DNA from: Clostridiaceae bacterium
GTDB taxonomy: Bacteria; Bacillota; Clostridia; UMGS1883; JAAYMJ01
Length of the DNA: 15,759 bases
Assembly: GCA_012521455.1 (NCBI GenBank)
Contig: JAAYMJ010000002.1
Coordinates: 1-15,759 of the forward strand
Direction of reading: 5' to 3'
Shown here in pieces: positions 7,239-14,195 of this stretch. The position numbers and the translations under genes are program-made. Every line of letters begins with the position of its first letter. Position 1 is the first letter of the stretch. Below the pieces are notes generated by a model, which ran no database searches, was not told the DNA's origin, and saw nothing but the letters and a program-made list of their open reading frames with translations.

Positions 7239-8309
7239 ATGGCAAATAAAAGAATCGTGTTTACAGGCGGTGGCACTACGGGGCATGTTACCTTGAATTT
7301 ATCCTTAATCCCACTTTTTTTGGACGACGGCTGGGAAGTATACTATATCGGCTCAAAAAGGGGGATTGAAAAAGAATTAGTGGAAAAAATCAAAAATGTA
7401 AAATACATATCAATCCCCACGGGGAAATTGAGGCGGTATTTTGACTTAAAAAATGTGACCGATATATTTAATGTGCTTGCGGGCTGTGTAAAAGCTAGCC
7501 ATATAATACGCAAAATCAAGCCTTCCGTTGTGTTTTCAAAAGGGGGGTTTGTGTCCTTTCCCGTGGTCTTTGGGGCAAAGGTAAACAATGTCCCCGCGAT
7601 TTTGCATGAGTCGGACTACACCCCCGGCATGGCAAACCGATTATCCAGCAAATTTGCCAACACCATTTGCACCACTTTTGAGGAGACCAAAAACTATTTG
7701 GATAAAAACTTGGAAATTATCCACACAGGGCCTGTGGTAAGGCCTGATATACTACGGGCAAAGCCTGATGAGGGGTATAAAATCTGCAATTTCAAAAAGG
7801 AAAAGCCCGTTTTAATGGCAATAGGGGGAAGCCTGGGGGCAAGAAGCATTAATAATGCTATCCGCGAAAATTTAGATAAGCTTTTGGAGACTTTTCAGAT
7901 TGTGCATATATGCGGCAAAGGCAATCTTTCCGACATCAAAAGGGAAGGGTATGTTCAGTTTGAATATGTAAAAGAGGAGTTTGCTGACCTTTTGTCCATT
8001 TGCGATATTGTGGTATCGAGGGCGGGGGCTAACGCCATCTTTGAGTTTTTGTTTGCCCAAAAGCCCATGCTTTTAATACCGCTGACCCAAAACCAAAGCA
8101 GGGGCGACCAGATTGAAAACGCAAAAAGGTTTGAAAAATTGGGGTACGCCAAGGTTTTGGATGATGAGCTGGCAGGGGAGAGACTTTACGACGAGGTAAT
8201 AGATTTATATCAAAACAGGAAAACCTACATTGAAAACATGAAAAAGGCAAAAATTTCAAAGAATGCCCTTGAAGAACTTTTCAGCCTGATAAAAGAAAGG
8301 GCAAGATAG
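7239..8309 (+). CDS. murG: MurG, UDP-GlcNAc:lipid I N-acetylglucosaminyltransferase
   Basis: A 356-residue GT-B glycosyltransferase that adds GlcNAc to lipid I to make lipid II on the inner face of the membrane. Visible signatures are TGGGTTGHV (9-17, the first glycine loop with His16), FSKGGFVSFPVV (99-110), HESDYTPGMANR (123-134, a variant seen in clostridial MurG where many others have HEQN), GGSLGAR (196-202), SRAGANAIFE (260-269) and DQIENA (290-295). An upstream in-frame ATG at 7221 exists, but GGGAGG (7226-7231) lies inside that extension, correctly placed for the ATG at 7239-7241, and the promoter predicts a transcript starting about there. So the shorter start is used. It stands apart from a dcw cluster, divergent from walK and followed ten bases later by a cupin gene. 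Confidence 0.92.
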   Translation: MANKRIVFTGGGTTGHVTLNLSLIPLFLDDGWEVYYIGSKRGIEKELVEKIKNVKYISIPTGKLRRYFDLKNVTDIFNVLAGCVKASHIIRKIKPSVVFSKGGFVSFPVVFGAKVNNVPAILHESDYTPGMANRLSSKFANTICTTFEETKNYLDKNLEIIHTGPVVRPDILRAKPDEGYKICNFKKEKPVLMAIGGSLGARSINNAIRENLDKLLETFQIVHICGKGNLSDIKREGYVQFEYVKEEFADLLSICDIVVSRAGANAIFEFLFAQKPMLLIPLTQNQSRGDQIENAKRFEKLGYAKVLDDELAGERLYDEVIDLYQNRKTYIENMKKAKISKNALEELFSLIKERAR

Positions 8310-8319
8310 GGGGATTTTT

Positions 8320-8631
8320 TTGAATTTTTTTGATTATATAAAGGATTATGACAATGAAGTTTTAGATATTTTGCACCAAGGCAAAAACATTAGGGTTGAG
8401 CGGATAATTTCCTGCGGTCAAAGCTCGCCTGAAGGGTTTTTTTACGACCAGGAGGAACATGAGTGGGTACTGCTTTTGCAGGGAAGCGCTAAAATCGGGT
8501 ATGATAACGGCGGCGAAATTACACTGCAAAAAGGGGACAGCCTTTTTATACCCGCCCATGTCAAACACAGGGTTAATTATACCTCCAAAGACCCATGTTG
8601 TATTTGGCTTTGTGTTTTTTATAAAGATTAG
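8320..8631 (+). CDS. Small cupin-domain protein
   Basis: A 103-residue single-domain cupin. The N-terminal 40 residues fit a common small bacterial cupin subgroup (IRVERIIS followed by GQSSPEGFFYDQ), then EHEWVLLLQGSAKIGY (46-61) as cupin motif 1 and KGDSLFIPAHVKHRV (71-85) as motif 2. His47, Glu48, His80 and His83 could contribute to a metal site. The substrate is unknown; related proteins are often annotated only as cupin or as metal-binding. The start is TTG (8320-8322), with GGGGG six bases upstream and the family's expected N-terminus; no ATG gives a better fit. It follows murG by ten bases and is surely co-transcribed with it, but a functional tie to the wall is only a guess. Confidence 0.87.
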   Translation: MNFFDYIKDYDNEVLDILHQGKNIRVERIISCGQSSPEGFFYDQEEHEWVLLLQGSAKIGYDNGGEITLQKGDSLFIPAHVKHRVNYTSKDPCCIWLCVFYKD

Positions 8632-8658
8632 TCAATTTGCAAAAAATTAGAAAAACTA

Positions 8659-8687
8659 TTGCATATATAAGAAGGTTATGTTATAAT
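8659..8687 (+). promoter_or_regulatory. carD promoter P1 (extended -10)
   Basis: TTGCAT (8659-8664), 17 bases, TATAAT (8682-8687), with TG one base before the -10 (8679-8680). This is a strong extended -10 promoter. Its predicted start near 8694 lies just upstream of a second promoter. Confidence 0.65.
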
Positions 8688-8703
8688 TAAAAATTTTTTA
8701 AAT

Positions 8704-8732
8704 TTGACAAAACATAAAAAAAGTAGTAAAAT
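8704..8732 (+). promoter_or_regulatory. carD promoter P2
   Basis: A perfect TTGACA (8704-8709), 17 bases, then TAAAAT (8727-8732). Predicted transcription start is near 8739. Together with P1 this forms a tandem promoter pair ahead of carD. Confidence 0.7.
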
Positions 8733-8738
8733 ATATAG

Positions 8739-8913
8739 TGAAAAATAGCTGTCAAGGTGGCTTTTGGTTTTTTTGGAAAGGCCCGAAAATACATGTCTTT
8801 TTTAATTTTTGGATTTTTTTTATTTTTTTTGCACATAATAACAAATAGAGGTTTTTTTATTTTTGCAAATTATTTTTGACATAAGTTTTGCGAGTATTTT
8901 GGAGGTAAATATA
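8739..8913 (+). promoter_or_regulatory. Long U-rich 5' leader of carD with a weak hairpin
   Basis: About 175 bases separate the P2 start from the carD ATG. AGCTG (8747-8751) can pair with TGGCT (8758-8762) using two G-U pairs, followed by TTTTGG and a run of seven T bases, which resembles a weak terminator or attenuator. From about 8798 to 8830 the leader is almost pure T with scattered A and G. No known riboswitch family is recognised and no open frame with a ribosome binding site is seen. A strong GGAGG at 8901-8905 serves carD. Confidence 0.4.
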
Positions 8914-9411
8914 ATGTTTAAAATTGGGGACAAAGTCGTCTATCCGATGCATGGCGCAGGAATTATCGAATCCATAGAGGAAAGGGAAGTTTTTGGTGAA
9001 ATCCAAAAGTATTATGTTATGAAAATGCCCTTGGGGGATATGAAAGTTTTAGTTCCCATGGCAAATGTGAAGGAAATCGGTATCCGTGATATAATGGATA
9101 AAGAACAAGCAAAGGCGCTTATTGAAAGTTTTAAAGACATTGAATCCGACGTGGAGAGCAATTGGAATAAAAGGTACAGGGAAAATTTAGCCAAAATCAA
9201 AAACGGGAATGTCTACGAAGTGGCCTGCGTGGTAAAAACCCTTATGTGCCGGGATAAGATAAAAGGGCTGTCCACAGGTGAGAGGAAAATGCTTTCCAAC
9301 GCTAAACAAATTTTAATTAGCGAAATAGTTTTAGCAACGGGGGCAAGGCAGGAGGAAATTGAAGACCTTCTTTCCGGAATTGTTGAAAAAGAGGTTTTAA
9401 GCAAAAAATGA
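8914..9411 (+). CDS. carD: CarD/CdnL-family RNA polymerase-binding regulator
   Basis: A 165-residue protein. The N-terminal RNA-polymerase interaction domain (1-55, with GDKVVYPMHGAGIIESI) resembles the Mfd/TRCF domain that binds the beta subunit. The helical C-terminal domain (60-160) carries SNWNKRYREN, where Trp84 matches the tryptophan that mycobacterial CarD inserts at the upstream edge of the open promoter, and LSTGERKMLSNAKQIL. Family members stabilise the open complex, mainly at rRNA and housekeeping promoters. The ATG at 8914 is chosen because GGAGG lies eight bases upstream; a longer in-frame TTG start at 8863 has no binding site and adds unconserved residues. Clostridia often have carD next to ispD and ispF, as here. 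In this genome it has its own two promoters and a terminator, so it need not be co-expressed with ispD. Confidence 0.92.
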   Translation: MFKIGDKVVYPMHGAGIIESIEEREVFGEIQKYYVMKMPLGDMKVLVPMANVKEIGIRDIMDKEQAKALIESFKDIESDVESNWNKRYRENLAKIKNGNVYEVACVVKTLMCRDKIKGLSTGERKMLSNAKQILISEIVLATGARQEEIEDLLSGIVEKEVLSKK

Positions 9412-9441
9412 AAAAGGGCTGTCAAAAGGCAGTCTTTTTTT
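9412..9441 (+). terminator. Terminator after carD
   Basis: GGCTGTC (9417-9423) pairs with GGCAGTC (9428-9434) through seven base pairs, two of them G-U, around an AAAA loop, followed by seven T bases. An A-tract precedes the stem. It separates carD from ispD. Confidence 0.75.
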
Positions 9442-9462
9442 ATGCCCAAAACCAATATTATT

Positions 9463-9471
9463 TGTTATAAT
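9463..9471 (+). promoter_or_regulatory. Extended -10 promoter for ispD-ispF
   Basis: TG, one base, then TATAAT (9466-9471) forms an extended -10. No good -35 is present at the correct distance. A second TATAAT overlaps at 9475-9480. The position between the carD terminator and the ispD start makes a promoter likely here. Confidence 0.45.
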
Positions 9472-9509
9472 AAATATAATATGGAATTTTTTAAGCAGGG
9501 AGGATGGGT

Positions 9510-10208
9510 ATGTTTTTTAAAAAGAAGGATTTGCCGAAAGCCTCATGCGTGATTGCCGCGGCGGGCAGCGGCACCAGGATGGGGGCGGAAAAAAACAAGA
9601 TTTTGTTAGAGCTTCAGGATGAAGCGGTGATTTACCACACAATTTTGCCTTTTATGGAGTCCGGGTTGATTGATGAAATTATTATTGTGGCCAGGGAAGA
9701 GGATATGGTGGAAATAAATAGCATTGTTAGGGAAAACGGCTTTGACAAGGTAACAAAAATAATCCGCGGCGGGAACACCAGGACTGAATCGGTAAAACTT
9801 GGCGCGATGGAGGCAAAATGTGATATTGTCTGCGTACACGACGGGGCAAGGCCGCTTGTTACAACAAAAATAATAGATGAGGCTATCCTAAAATGCCTGG
9901 AATTTGACGCGGTGACCTGCGCGGTGAAGGTGAAGGACACAATAAAGGAAATTGACGGGGAAAACAAGGTAAAAGGCACCCTAAGTCGGGATAATTTATA
10001 CCATATCCAGACTCCCCAGGTGTTTAAAAAAGAACTTTTAATGTGGGCGTATGAAAAAACCGGGCAGGGTTTTTTCAACGACGACTGCGAGATTTTGGAA
10101 AGATTGGGTATTGACGTTTACATAAGCGAAGGCAGTTATGAAAACATAAAAATCACTACCAAAGAGGATTTGATTTTCGCAAACGCAATTTTATCCGCAA
10201 GATTTTAA
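9510..10208 (+). CDS. ispD: IspD, MEP cytidylyltransferase
   Basis: A 232-residue enzyme of the MEP pathway that joins CTP and 2-C-methyl-D-erythritol 4-phosphate to give CDP-ME. The nucleotide-binding loop AAAGSGTRMGAEKNK (16-30) holds the catalytic Arg23 and Lys30. Other signatures are NTRTESV (89-95), VHDGARPL (109-116, Asp111 for metal), IQTPQVF (166-172), NDDCEILE (190-197) and ENIKITTKEDL (211-221). The length is normal. An ATG six bases upstream (9504) directly abuts GGGAGG, whereas the ATG at 9510-9512 has that site six bases upstream, so the latter is used. ispF follows 13 bases after the stop as a separate gene, not as an IspDF fusion. The pair is cytoplasmic and feeds the isoprenoids, including undecaprenyl carriers. 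Confidence 0.94.
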   Translation: MFFKKKDLPKASCVIAAAGSGTRMGAEKNKILLELQDEAVIYHTILPFMESGLIDEIIIVAREEDMVEINSIVRENGFDKVTKIIRGGNTRTESVKLGAMEAKCDIVCVHDGARPLVTTKIIDEAILKCLEFDAVTCAVKVKDTIKEIDGENKVKGTLSRDNLYHIQTPQVFKKELLMWAYEKTGQGFFNDDCEILERLGIDVYISEGSYENIKITTKEDLIFANAILSARF

Positions 10209-10221
10209 AGGGGGGTTTTTT

Positions 10222-10698
10222 ATGAGGATAGGGCAAGGGTATGATTCCCACAAGTTGGTAAAAGGAAGGCCCCTGATTTTAGGCGGGGTGAATATCCCAC
10301 ATGAGACGGGGCTTTTGGGGCATTCCGACGCGGACTGCCTGGTTCATGCAATAATTGACGCAATATTCGGGGCGCTGGGTAAGGGGGATATCGGAAAACA
10401 CTTCCCCGACAGCGACGCAAAATATAAAGATATAGACAGCTTAATTTTGTTAAAAGAAACAAAAAAGCTTTTGGATGAGGAAGGATATGAAATCCTAAAC
10501 ATTGACTCCACCGTAATTATTGAAAAGCCTAAACTTTCGCCCTATATTGGACAAATGAGGAAAAACATAGCCGGTATTCTTGGAATTCCGCAGGATAATG
10601 TCAATGTTAAGGCAAAGTCCAACGAAGGAATGGGCTTTGTTGGAAGGGGCGAAGGGGTAATTGCCGAGGCGGTTGTGTTAATCGGGAAAAAAAGTTAG
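10222..10698 (+). CDS. ispF: IspF, 2-C-methyl-D-erythritol 2,4-cyclodiphosphate synthase
   Basis: A 158-residue enzyme, full length for the family, that cyclises CDP-ME 2-phosphate to MEcPP and releases CMP. Family members are trimers with one zinc site per subunit. The zinc ligands are Asp8 and His10 (GYDSH) and His42 (DCLVHAIIDAIFGALGKGDIG region). HFPDSD (60-65), the KAKSNEGMGFVGRGEG motif near the C-terminus (the substrate and CMP pocket) and an ordinary C-terminal strand are all present. GGGGGG lies seven bases before the ATG. It is co-transcribed with ispD. IspE, which acts between them, is not in the window. No convincing terminator follows; only a weak palindromic TTGCAA pair (10705-10737) is seen. 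Confidence 0.95.
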   Translation: MRIGQGYDSHKLVKGRPLILGGVNIPHETGLLGHSDADCLVHAIIDAIFGALGKGDIGKHFPDSDAKYKDIDSLILLKETKKLLDEEGYEILNIDSTVIIEKPKLSPYIGQMRKNIAGILGIPQDNVNVKAKSNEGMGFVGRGEGVIAEAVVLIGKKS

Positions 10699-10749
10699 CG
10701 CATTGCAATTATTCGATAAAAAATAAGAGTTTTTTGCAAAGAAACAAGA

Positions 10750-10778
10750 TTGATTAAAATATTATGGCTGGCTATAAT
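10750..10778 (+). promoter_or_regulatory. Sigma-A promoter of the ilvD-ilvB-cimA operon
   Basis: TTGATT (10750-10755), 17 bases, then a perfect TATAAT (10773-10778). Transcription should start near 10785, giving a leader of about 49 bases. That is too short for a T-box or a leader-peptide attenuator. Confidence 0.7.
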
Positions 10779-10833
10779 TAAGTACAATAAGATGTTGTAA
10801 AATCAATTTTTTGTATATATAGGGGATGAAATT

Positions 10834-12498
10834 ATGAGAAGCGATATAATGAAAAAAGGTTCAACAAGAGCGGCCCACAGGTCACTGTTTAGGGCTTTGG
10901 GCGTTACAGATAGAGAATTTGACAGGCCCTTTATCGGCATTGTGAATTCCTTTAATGAAATCGTGCCCGGACACATTCATTTGAGGGAACTTTGTGAAAA
11001 CGTTAAAGCAGGTGTCCGCAGCGCGGGAGGAGTGCCTTTTGAATTTCCCAGCATTGCGGTTTGCGACGGGATTACCATGAACCATGCGGGGATGAATTAT
11101 TCACTGCCAAGCCGTGAAAACATAGCCGACTCCATTGAAATTATGGCAACGGCCCACCCCTTTGACGGGCTTGTATTCATCACAAGCTGCGACAAAGTAA
11201 TACCTGGCATGATTATGGCAGCCGCAAGGCTCAATATCCCCTCAATTTTCATTAGCGGGGGGCCAATGCTTGCGGGAAATTACAATGGAAAGCGCATAGG
11301 GCTGTCGGATACCTTTGAGGCTGTGGGAAGCCACGCGTCAGGAAAGATTACGGATGAGGAACTTGAAGATATTATAAATAACACATGCCCCACCTGCGGG
11401 TCATGCTCGGGGATGTATACCGCCAACACCATGAACTGCCTTTTAGAGGCGCTGGGCCTTGCCCTTCCTGGAAACGGCACGGTGCCCGCGGTTATGGCGC
11501 AAAGGCGCAGGCTTGCGAAAGAGGCCGGGTTCAGGATTGTGGAACTTGTTAATGAAAATGTGAAAGCACGTGATATCCTGACCCGCGAGGCAATCATTAA
11601 CGCCTTCAGGCTTGACATGGCGCTAGGCGGGTCCACTAATTCGGTGCTGCACCTTCTTGCGATTTCAAGGGAGGCGGGGTGCCCCATTGACATAAAAGAA
11701 GTGGATAAATTAAGCAAAACCACGCCGCAGCTTTGCAAATTAAGCCCCGCGTCAAGCATATACATTGAGGATTTAAACCAGGTGGGCGGGATTTCTGCGG
11801 TATTGAAAGAATTGTCAAAGCTTGGGGTCCTAAACCTTTCCTGCAAGACAGTGGACGGCACCTTGGAAGACAGGGTTAAAAACGCGAAAGGCCCTGACGG
11901 GGTAGTTATAAAAACCGTTGATAACCCGTACGGGAAAACAGGGGGCCTTGCCGTGTTATTTGGAAATTTGGCGGAAGAAGGCGCCGTTGTAAAACAGGGC
12001 GCTGTAAGCCCCGACATGCTTTACCACAAGGGCCCCGCAAGGGTGTTTGACAGCGAGGAAGAGGCAATTGAGGCGATTTTAGGCAAAAAAATCAAAGACG
12101 GAGACGTTGTGGTAATCAGGTACGAAGGCCCAAAAGGCGGCCCCGGAATGAGGGAAATGCTATCCCCGACTTCCGCTTTGGCGGGAATGGGGCAGGACGG
12201 GACTGTTGCCCTAATTACCGATGGAAGGTTTTCAGGCGCCACAAGGGGCGCTTCCATCGGGCATGTATCCCCCGAGGCTTTCGAAGGCGGGCTTATTGCC
12301 TACGTTAAAGAAGGGGACTTAATTGAGATAGATATTTTAAATAATAAGCTAAACCTTTTGGTAAGCGATGAAGAAATCCAAAAGAGGAAAAAAGAAGGGG
12401 TAAAAGCCCCAAATAAAAACTTGACCGCTTTTCAAAAGAGGTATCAAAAGTTTGTATCCAACGCATCCAGTGGAGCTTACATGAAAACGGAGGTATAA
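10834..12498 (+). CDS. ilvD: Dihydroxy-acid dehydratase
   Basis: A 554-residue Fe-S enzyme that dehydrates dihydroxyisovalerate and dihydroxymethylvalerate to the keto acids for valine, leucine and isoleucine. Visible motifs are [24 protein letters not shown] N-terminus, SCDKVIPGM with Cys119, [19 protein letters not shown] with Cys185, 188 and 191, [11 protein letters not shown], and [11 protein letters not shown] near the C-terminus with the catalytic serine. At the position where the stable [2Fe-2S] dehydratases have a first cysteine (PCN), this protein has VPGH, as in E. coli IlvD. That suggests an oxygen-sensitive [4Fe-4S] form, suited to an anaerobe. AGGGGA lies seven bases before the ATG. 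It is the first gene of the operon; ilvB begins three bases after its stop. Confidence 0.95.
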   Translation: MRSDIMKKGSTRAAHRSLFRALGVTDREFDRPFIGIVNSFNEIVPGHIHLRELCENVKAGVRSAGGVPFEFPSIAVCDGITMNHAGMNYSLPSRENIADSIEIMATAHPFDGLVFITSCDKVIPGMIMAAARLNIPSIFISGGPMLAGNYNGKRIGLSDTFEAVGSHASGKITDEELEDIINNTCPTCGSCSGMYTANTMNCLLEALGLALPGNGTVPAVMAQRRRLAKEAGFRIVELVNENVKARDILTREAIINAFRLDMALGGSTNSVLHLLAISREAGCPIDIKEVDKLSKTTPQLCKLSPASSIYIEDLNQVGGISAVLKELSKLGVLNLSCKTVDGTLEDRVKNAKGPDGVVIKTVDNPYGKTGGLAVLFGNLAEEGAVVKQGAVSPDMLYHKGPARVFDSEEEAIEAILGKKIKDGDVVVIRYEGPKGGPGMREMLSPTSALAGMGQDGTVALITDGRFSGATRGASIGHVSPEAFEGGLIAYVKEGDLIEIDILNNKLNLLVSDEEIQKRKKEGVKAPNKNLTAFQKRYQKFVSNASSGAYMKTEV

Positions 12499-12501
12499 AA
12501 A

Positions 12502-14178
12502 TTGAATGGTGCGCAATATATCCTTAATTTTTTAAAAGAAAAAGGGGTTAAAATATCTTTCGGCTATCCGGGAGGCGCGGTTTTAACCTTGTATGACGAA
12601 ATGGCGAAAATGAACTTTCCCCATATCCTGACCCGCCATGAGCAGGGGGCAATCCACGCGGCGGAGGGTTATGCCAAAGTTTCAGGGGAAGTGGGGGTTG
12701 TTTTTGCCACAAGCGGCCCCGGAGCGACAAACCTTGTAACAGGTTTGGCAAACGCTTATCTTGACTCGACGCCGATTATCGCAATCACAGGGCAGGTTAA
12801 CTCCACCACCATTGGAAGGGACTCCTTCCAGGAGGCGGACGTTACGGGGATTACCACGCCCATTACAAAGCATAACTTTTTGGTAAAAGACATTAACTTT
12901 TTGCCAAGCGCCCTACATAACGCGTGGAGGATTGCGACGGAGGGAAGGAAAGGCCCCGTGCTTTTAGACGTGACGAAGGACGTTTTTGCGGCGGAAATTT
13001 CCAGCCCAGTTGTAAAAATGGACGAAAAGGCAAAAAGGTATGATGATTTGCACAAAATTGTGCCCCAAATTGTTAAAGAGCTTAAAAAAGCTAAAAGGCC
13101 CCATATTTTGGTTGGCGGCGGGGTAAACAGTAACGAGTGCAGGGAGCTTTTGGAAAAGATACTAAAAAGGCTTAACCTTTGCGTTTCCACAACCATGATG
13201 GCAAAGGGCGTGATTGATGAAAACGAGGAATACGCCTTAGGCATTACGGGAATGCACGGGAAAGTCGCGGCGAATTTGTCCATGGTGCACTGCGACTTGC
13301 TTTTGGCAATAGGCACAAGGTTTTCCGACAGGGTTGTCGGAAACGGGGATTTGTATTCAGAAAAACACAAGGTAATTCATGTGGATATAGACGCGGCGGA
13401 AATAAACAAAAACGTGCCCGCATATATCGGGGTTTGCGCAAGGGCGGAAGAGTTTTTAAAGGCGCTGTTAATTGTCCTTGAAAAAGAGGATGTCAAAAAC
13501 TTGTGGGACGATTGGAAGAGCAAGGTGCTTTCATGGAAAGAACTTGAAAAGGATGATGTGAAAATTTCAGGCCTTCTTCCGCAGGATGTGATTAAAGCCG
13601 TGAACAAATACGCGGGGGACCGCGCCGTGGTTGTGACTGACGTGGGGCAAAACCAGATGTTTTGCGCGCAGCATTATAAAATGCGCTACCCCAACAGGTT
13701 TGTAACCTCAGGCGGGCTTGGCACCATGGGGTTCGGGCTTCCCGCGGCGGTAGGCAGCGCTGTTTCTAACCCTGATAACAACACCGTTTTGTTTGTGGGC
13801 GACGGCGGGGTGCAAATGACCATACAGGAACTTGCAACGGTTAAAAAGGTAAATCTTCCTATAAAAATCTTTATTTTAGACAACCGCTGCCTTGGAATGG
13901 TTAGGCAGTGGCAGGAGCTTTTTTATAACAAAAACTATTCCCATACAATACTTGACGACAACCCCGATTTTATAAAGATTGCTGAGGCTTACGGAATAAA
14001 GAGCGCGGTGTTGGATGAAAAATCCGACCTTGAGCAGGAAGTAAAGAGAATTTGCGAGGAAAAAGAGCCCGTGTTAGTTCACTGCAGGCTCTACAGGGAA
14101 GAAAACGTATATCCCATGATTCCGCCCGGAAAGAACCCTGAAGATATGTTTGGAAGGAATAACAGAAAGTTTGAATAG
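12502..14178 (+). CDS. ilvB: Acetolactate synthase, large (catalytic) subunit
   Basis: A 558-residue ThDP enzyme that condenses two pyruvates, or pyruvate and 2-oxobutyrate. The N-terminal ThDP domain has the activating Glu47 in RHEQGA and ATSGPGATN (69-77). The middle domain carries GTRFSDRVVGN (271-281), and the C-terminal domain has the cofactor motif GDGG (433-436) through DN (460-461), then LGMVRQWQELF. That the LGMVRQWQ motif and the RVVGN segment are both present favours an anabolic synthase over the catabolic AlsS. The start is TTG (12502-12504), with GGAGG eight bases upstream inside the ilvD end; the nearby ATG at 12506 is out of frame. The regulatory subunit gene ilvN, normally next, is not here: cimA follows 17 bases after the stop. 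Confidence 0.95.
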   Translation: MNGAQYILNFLKEKGVKISFGYPGGAVLTLYDEMAKMNFPHILTRHEQGAIHAAEGYAKVSGEVGVVFATSGPGATNLVTGLANAYLDSTPIIAITGQVNSTTIGRDSFQEADVTGITTPITKHNFLVKDINFLPSALHNAWRIATEGRKGPVLLDVTKDVFAAEISSPVVKMDEKAKRYDDLHKIVPQIVKELKKAKRPHILVGGGVNSNECRELLEKILKRLNLCVSTTMMAKGVIDENEEYALGITGMHGKVAANLSMVHCDLLLAIGTRFSDRVVGNGDLYSEKHKVIHVDIDAAEINKNVPAYIGVCARAEEFLKALLIVLEKEDVKNLWDDWKSKVLSWKELEKDDVKISGLLPQDVIKAVNKYAGDRAVVVTDVGQNQMFCAQHYKMRYPNRFVTSGGLGTMGFGLPAAVGSAVSNPDNNTVLFVGDGGVQMTIQELATVKKVNLPIKIFILDNRCLGMVRQWQELFYNKNYSHTILDDNPDFIKIAEAYGIKSAVLDEKSDLEQEVKRICEEKEPVLVHCRLYREENVYPMIPPGKNPEDMFGRNNRKFE

Positions 14179-14195
14179 TGGATTGGGGGAATTTT

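Noticed and set aside
8863..8913. Longer TTG start for carD
   Set aside because: It has no Shine-Dalgarno sequence and adds residues outside the conserved CarD fold, whereas the ATG at 8914 has a GGAGG at good spacing.
9632..10078. 148-codon open frame antisense to ispD
   Set aside because: It is fully inside a confident ispD gene and has a composition typical of reverse-strand shadows.
10705..10737. Paired TTGCAA palindromes after ispF as a terminator
   Set aside because: The stem is short, has a large one-sided internal loop and is not followed by a T-run.
11280..12017. 245-codon open frame antisense to ilvD
   Set aside because: It lies wholly within a well-conserved dehydratase gene, shows no recognisable domain and has a Ser/Pro-rich composition typical of antisense shadows.
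12756..13370. 204-codon open frame antisense to ilvB
   Set aside because: It is a shadow of the ThDP enzyme gene; its product has no domain signature and no promoter or binding site was seen.
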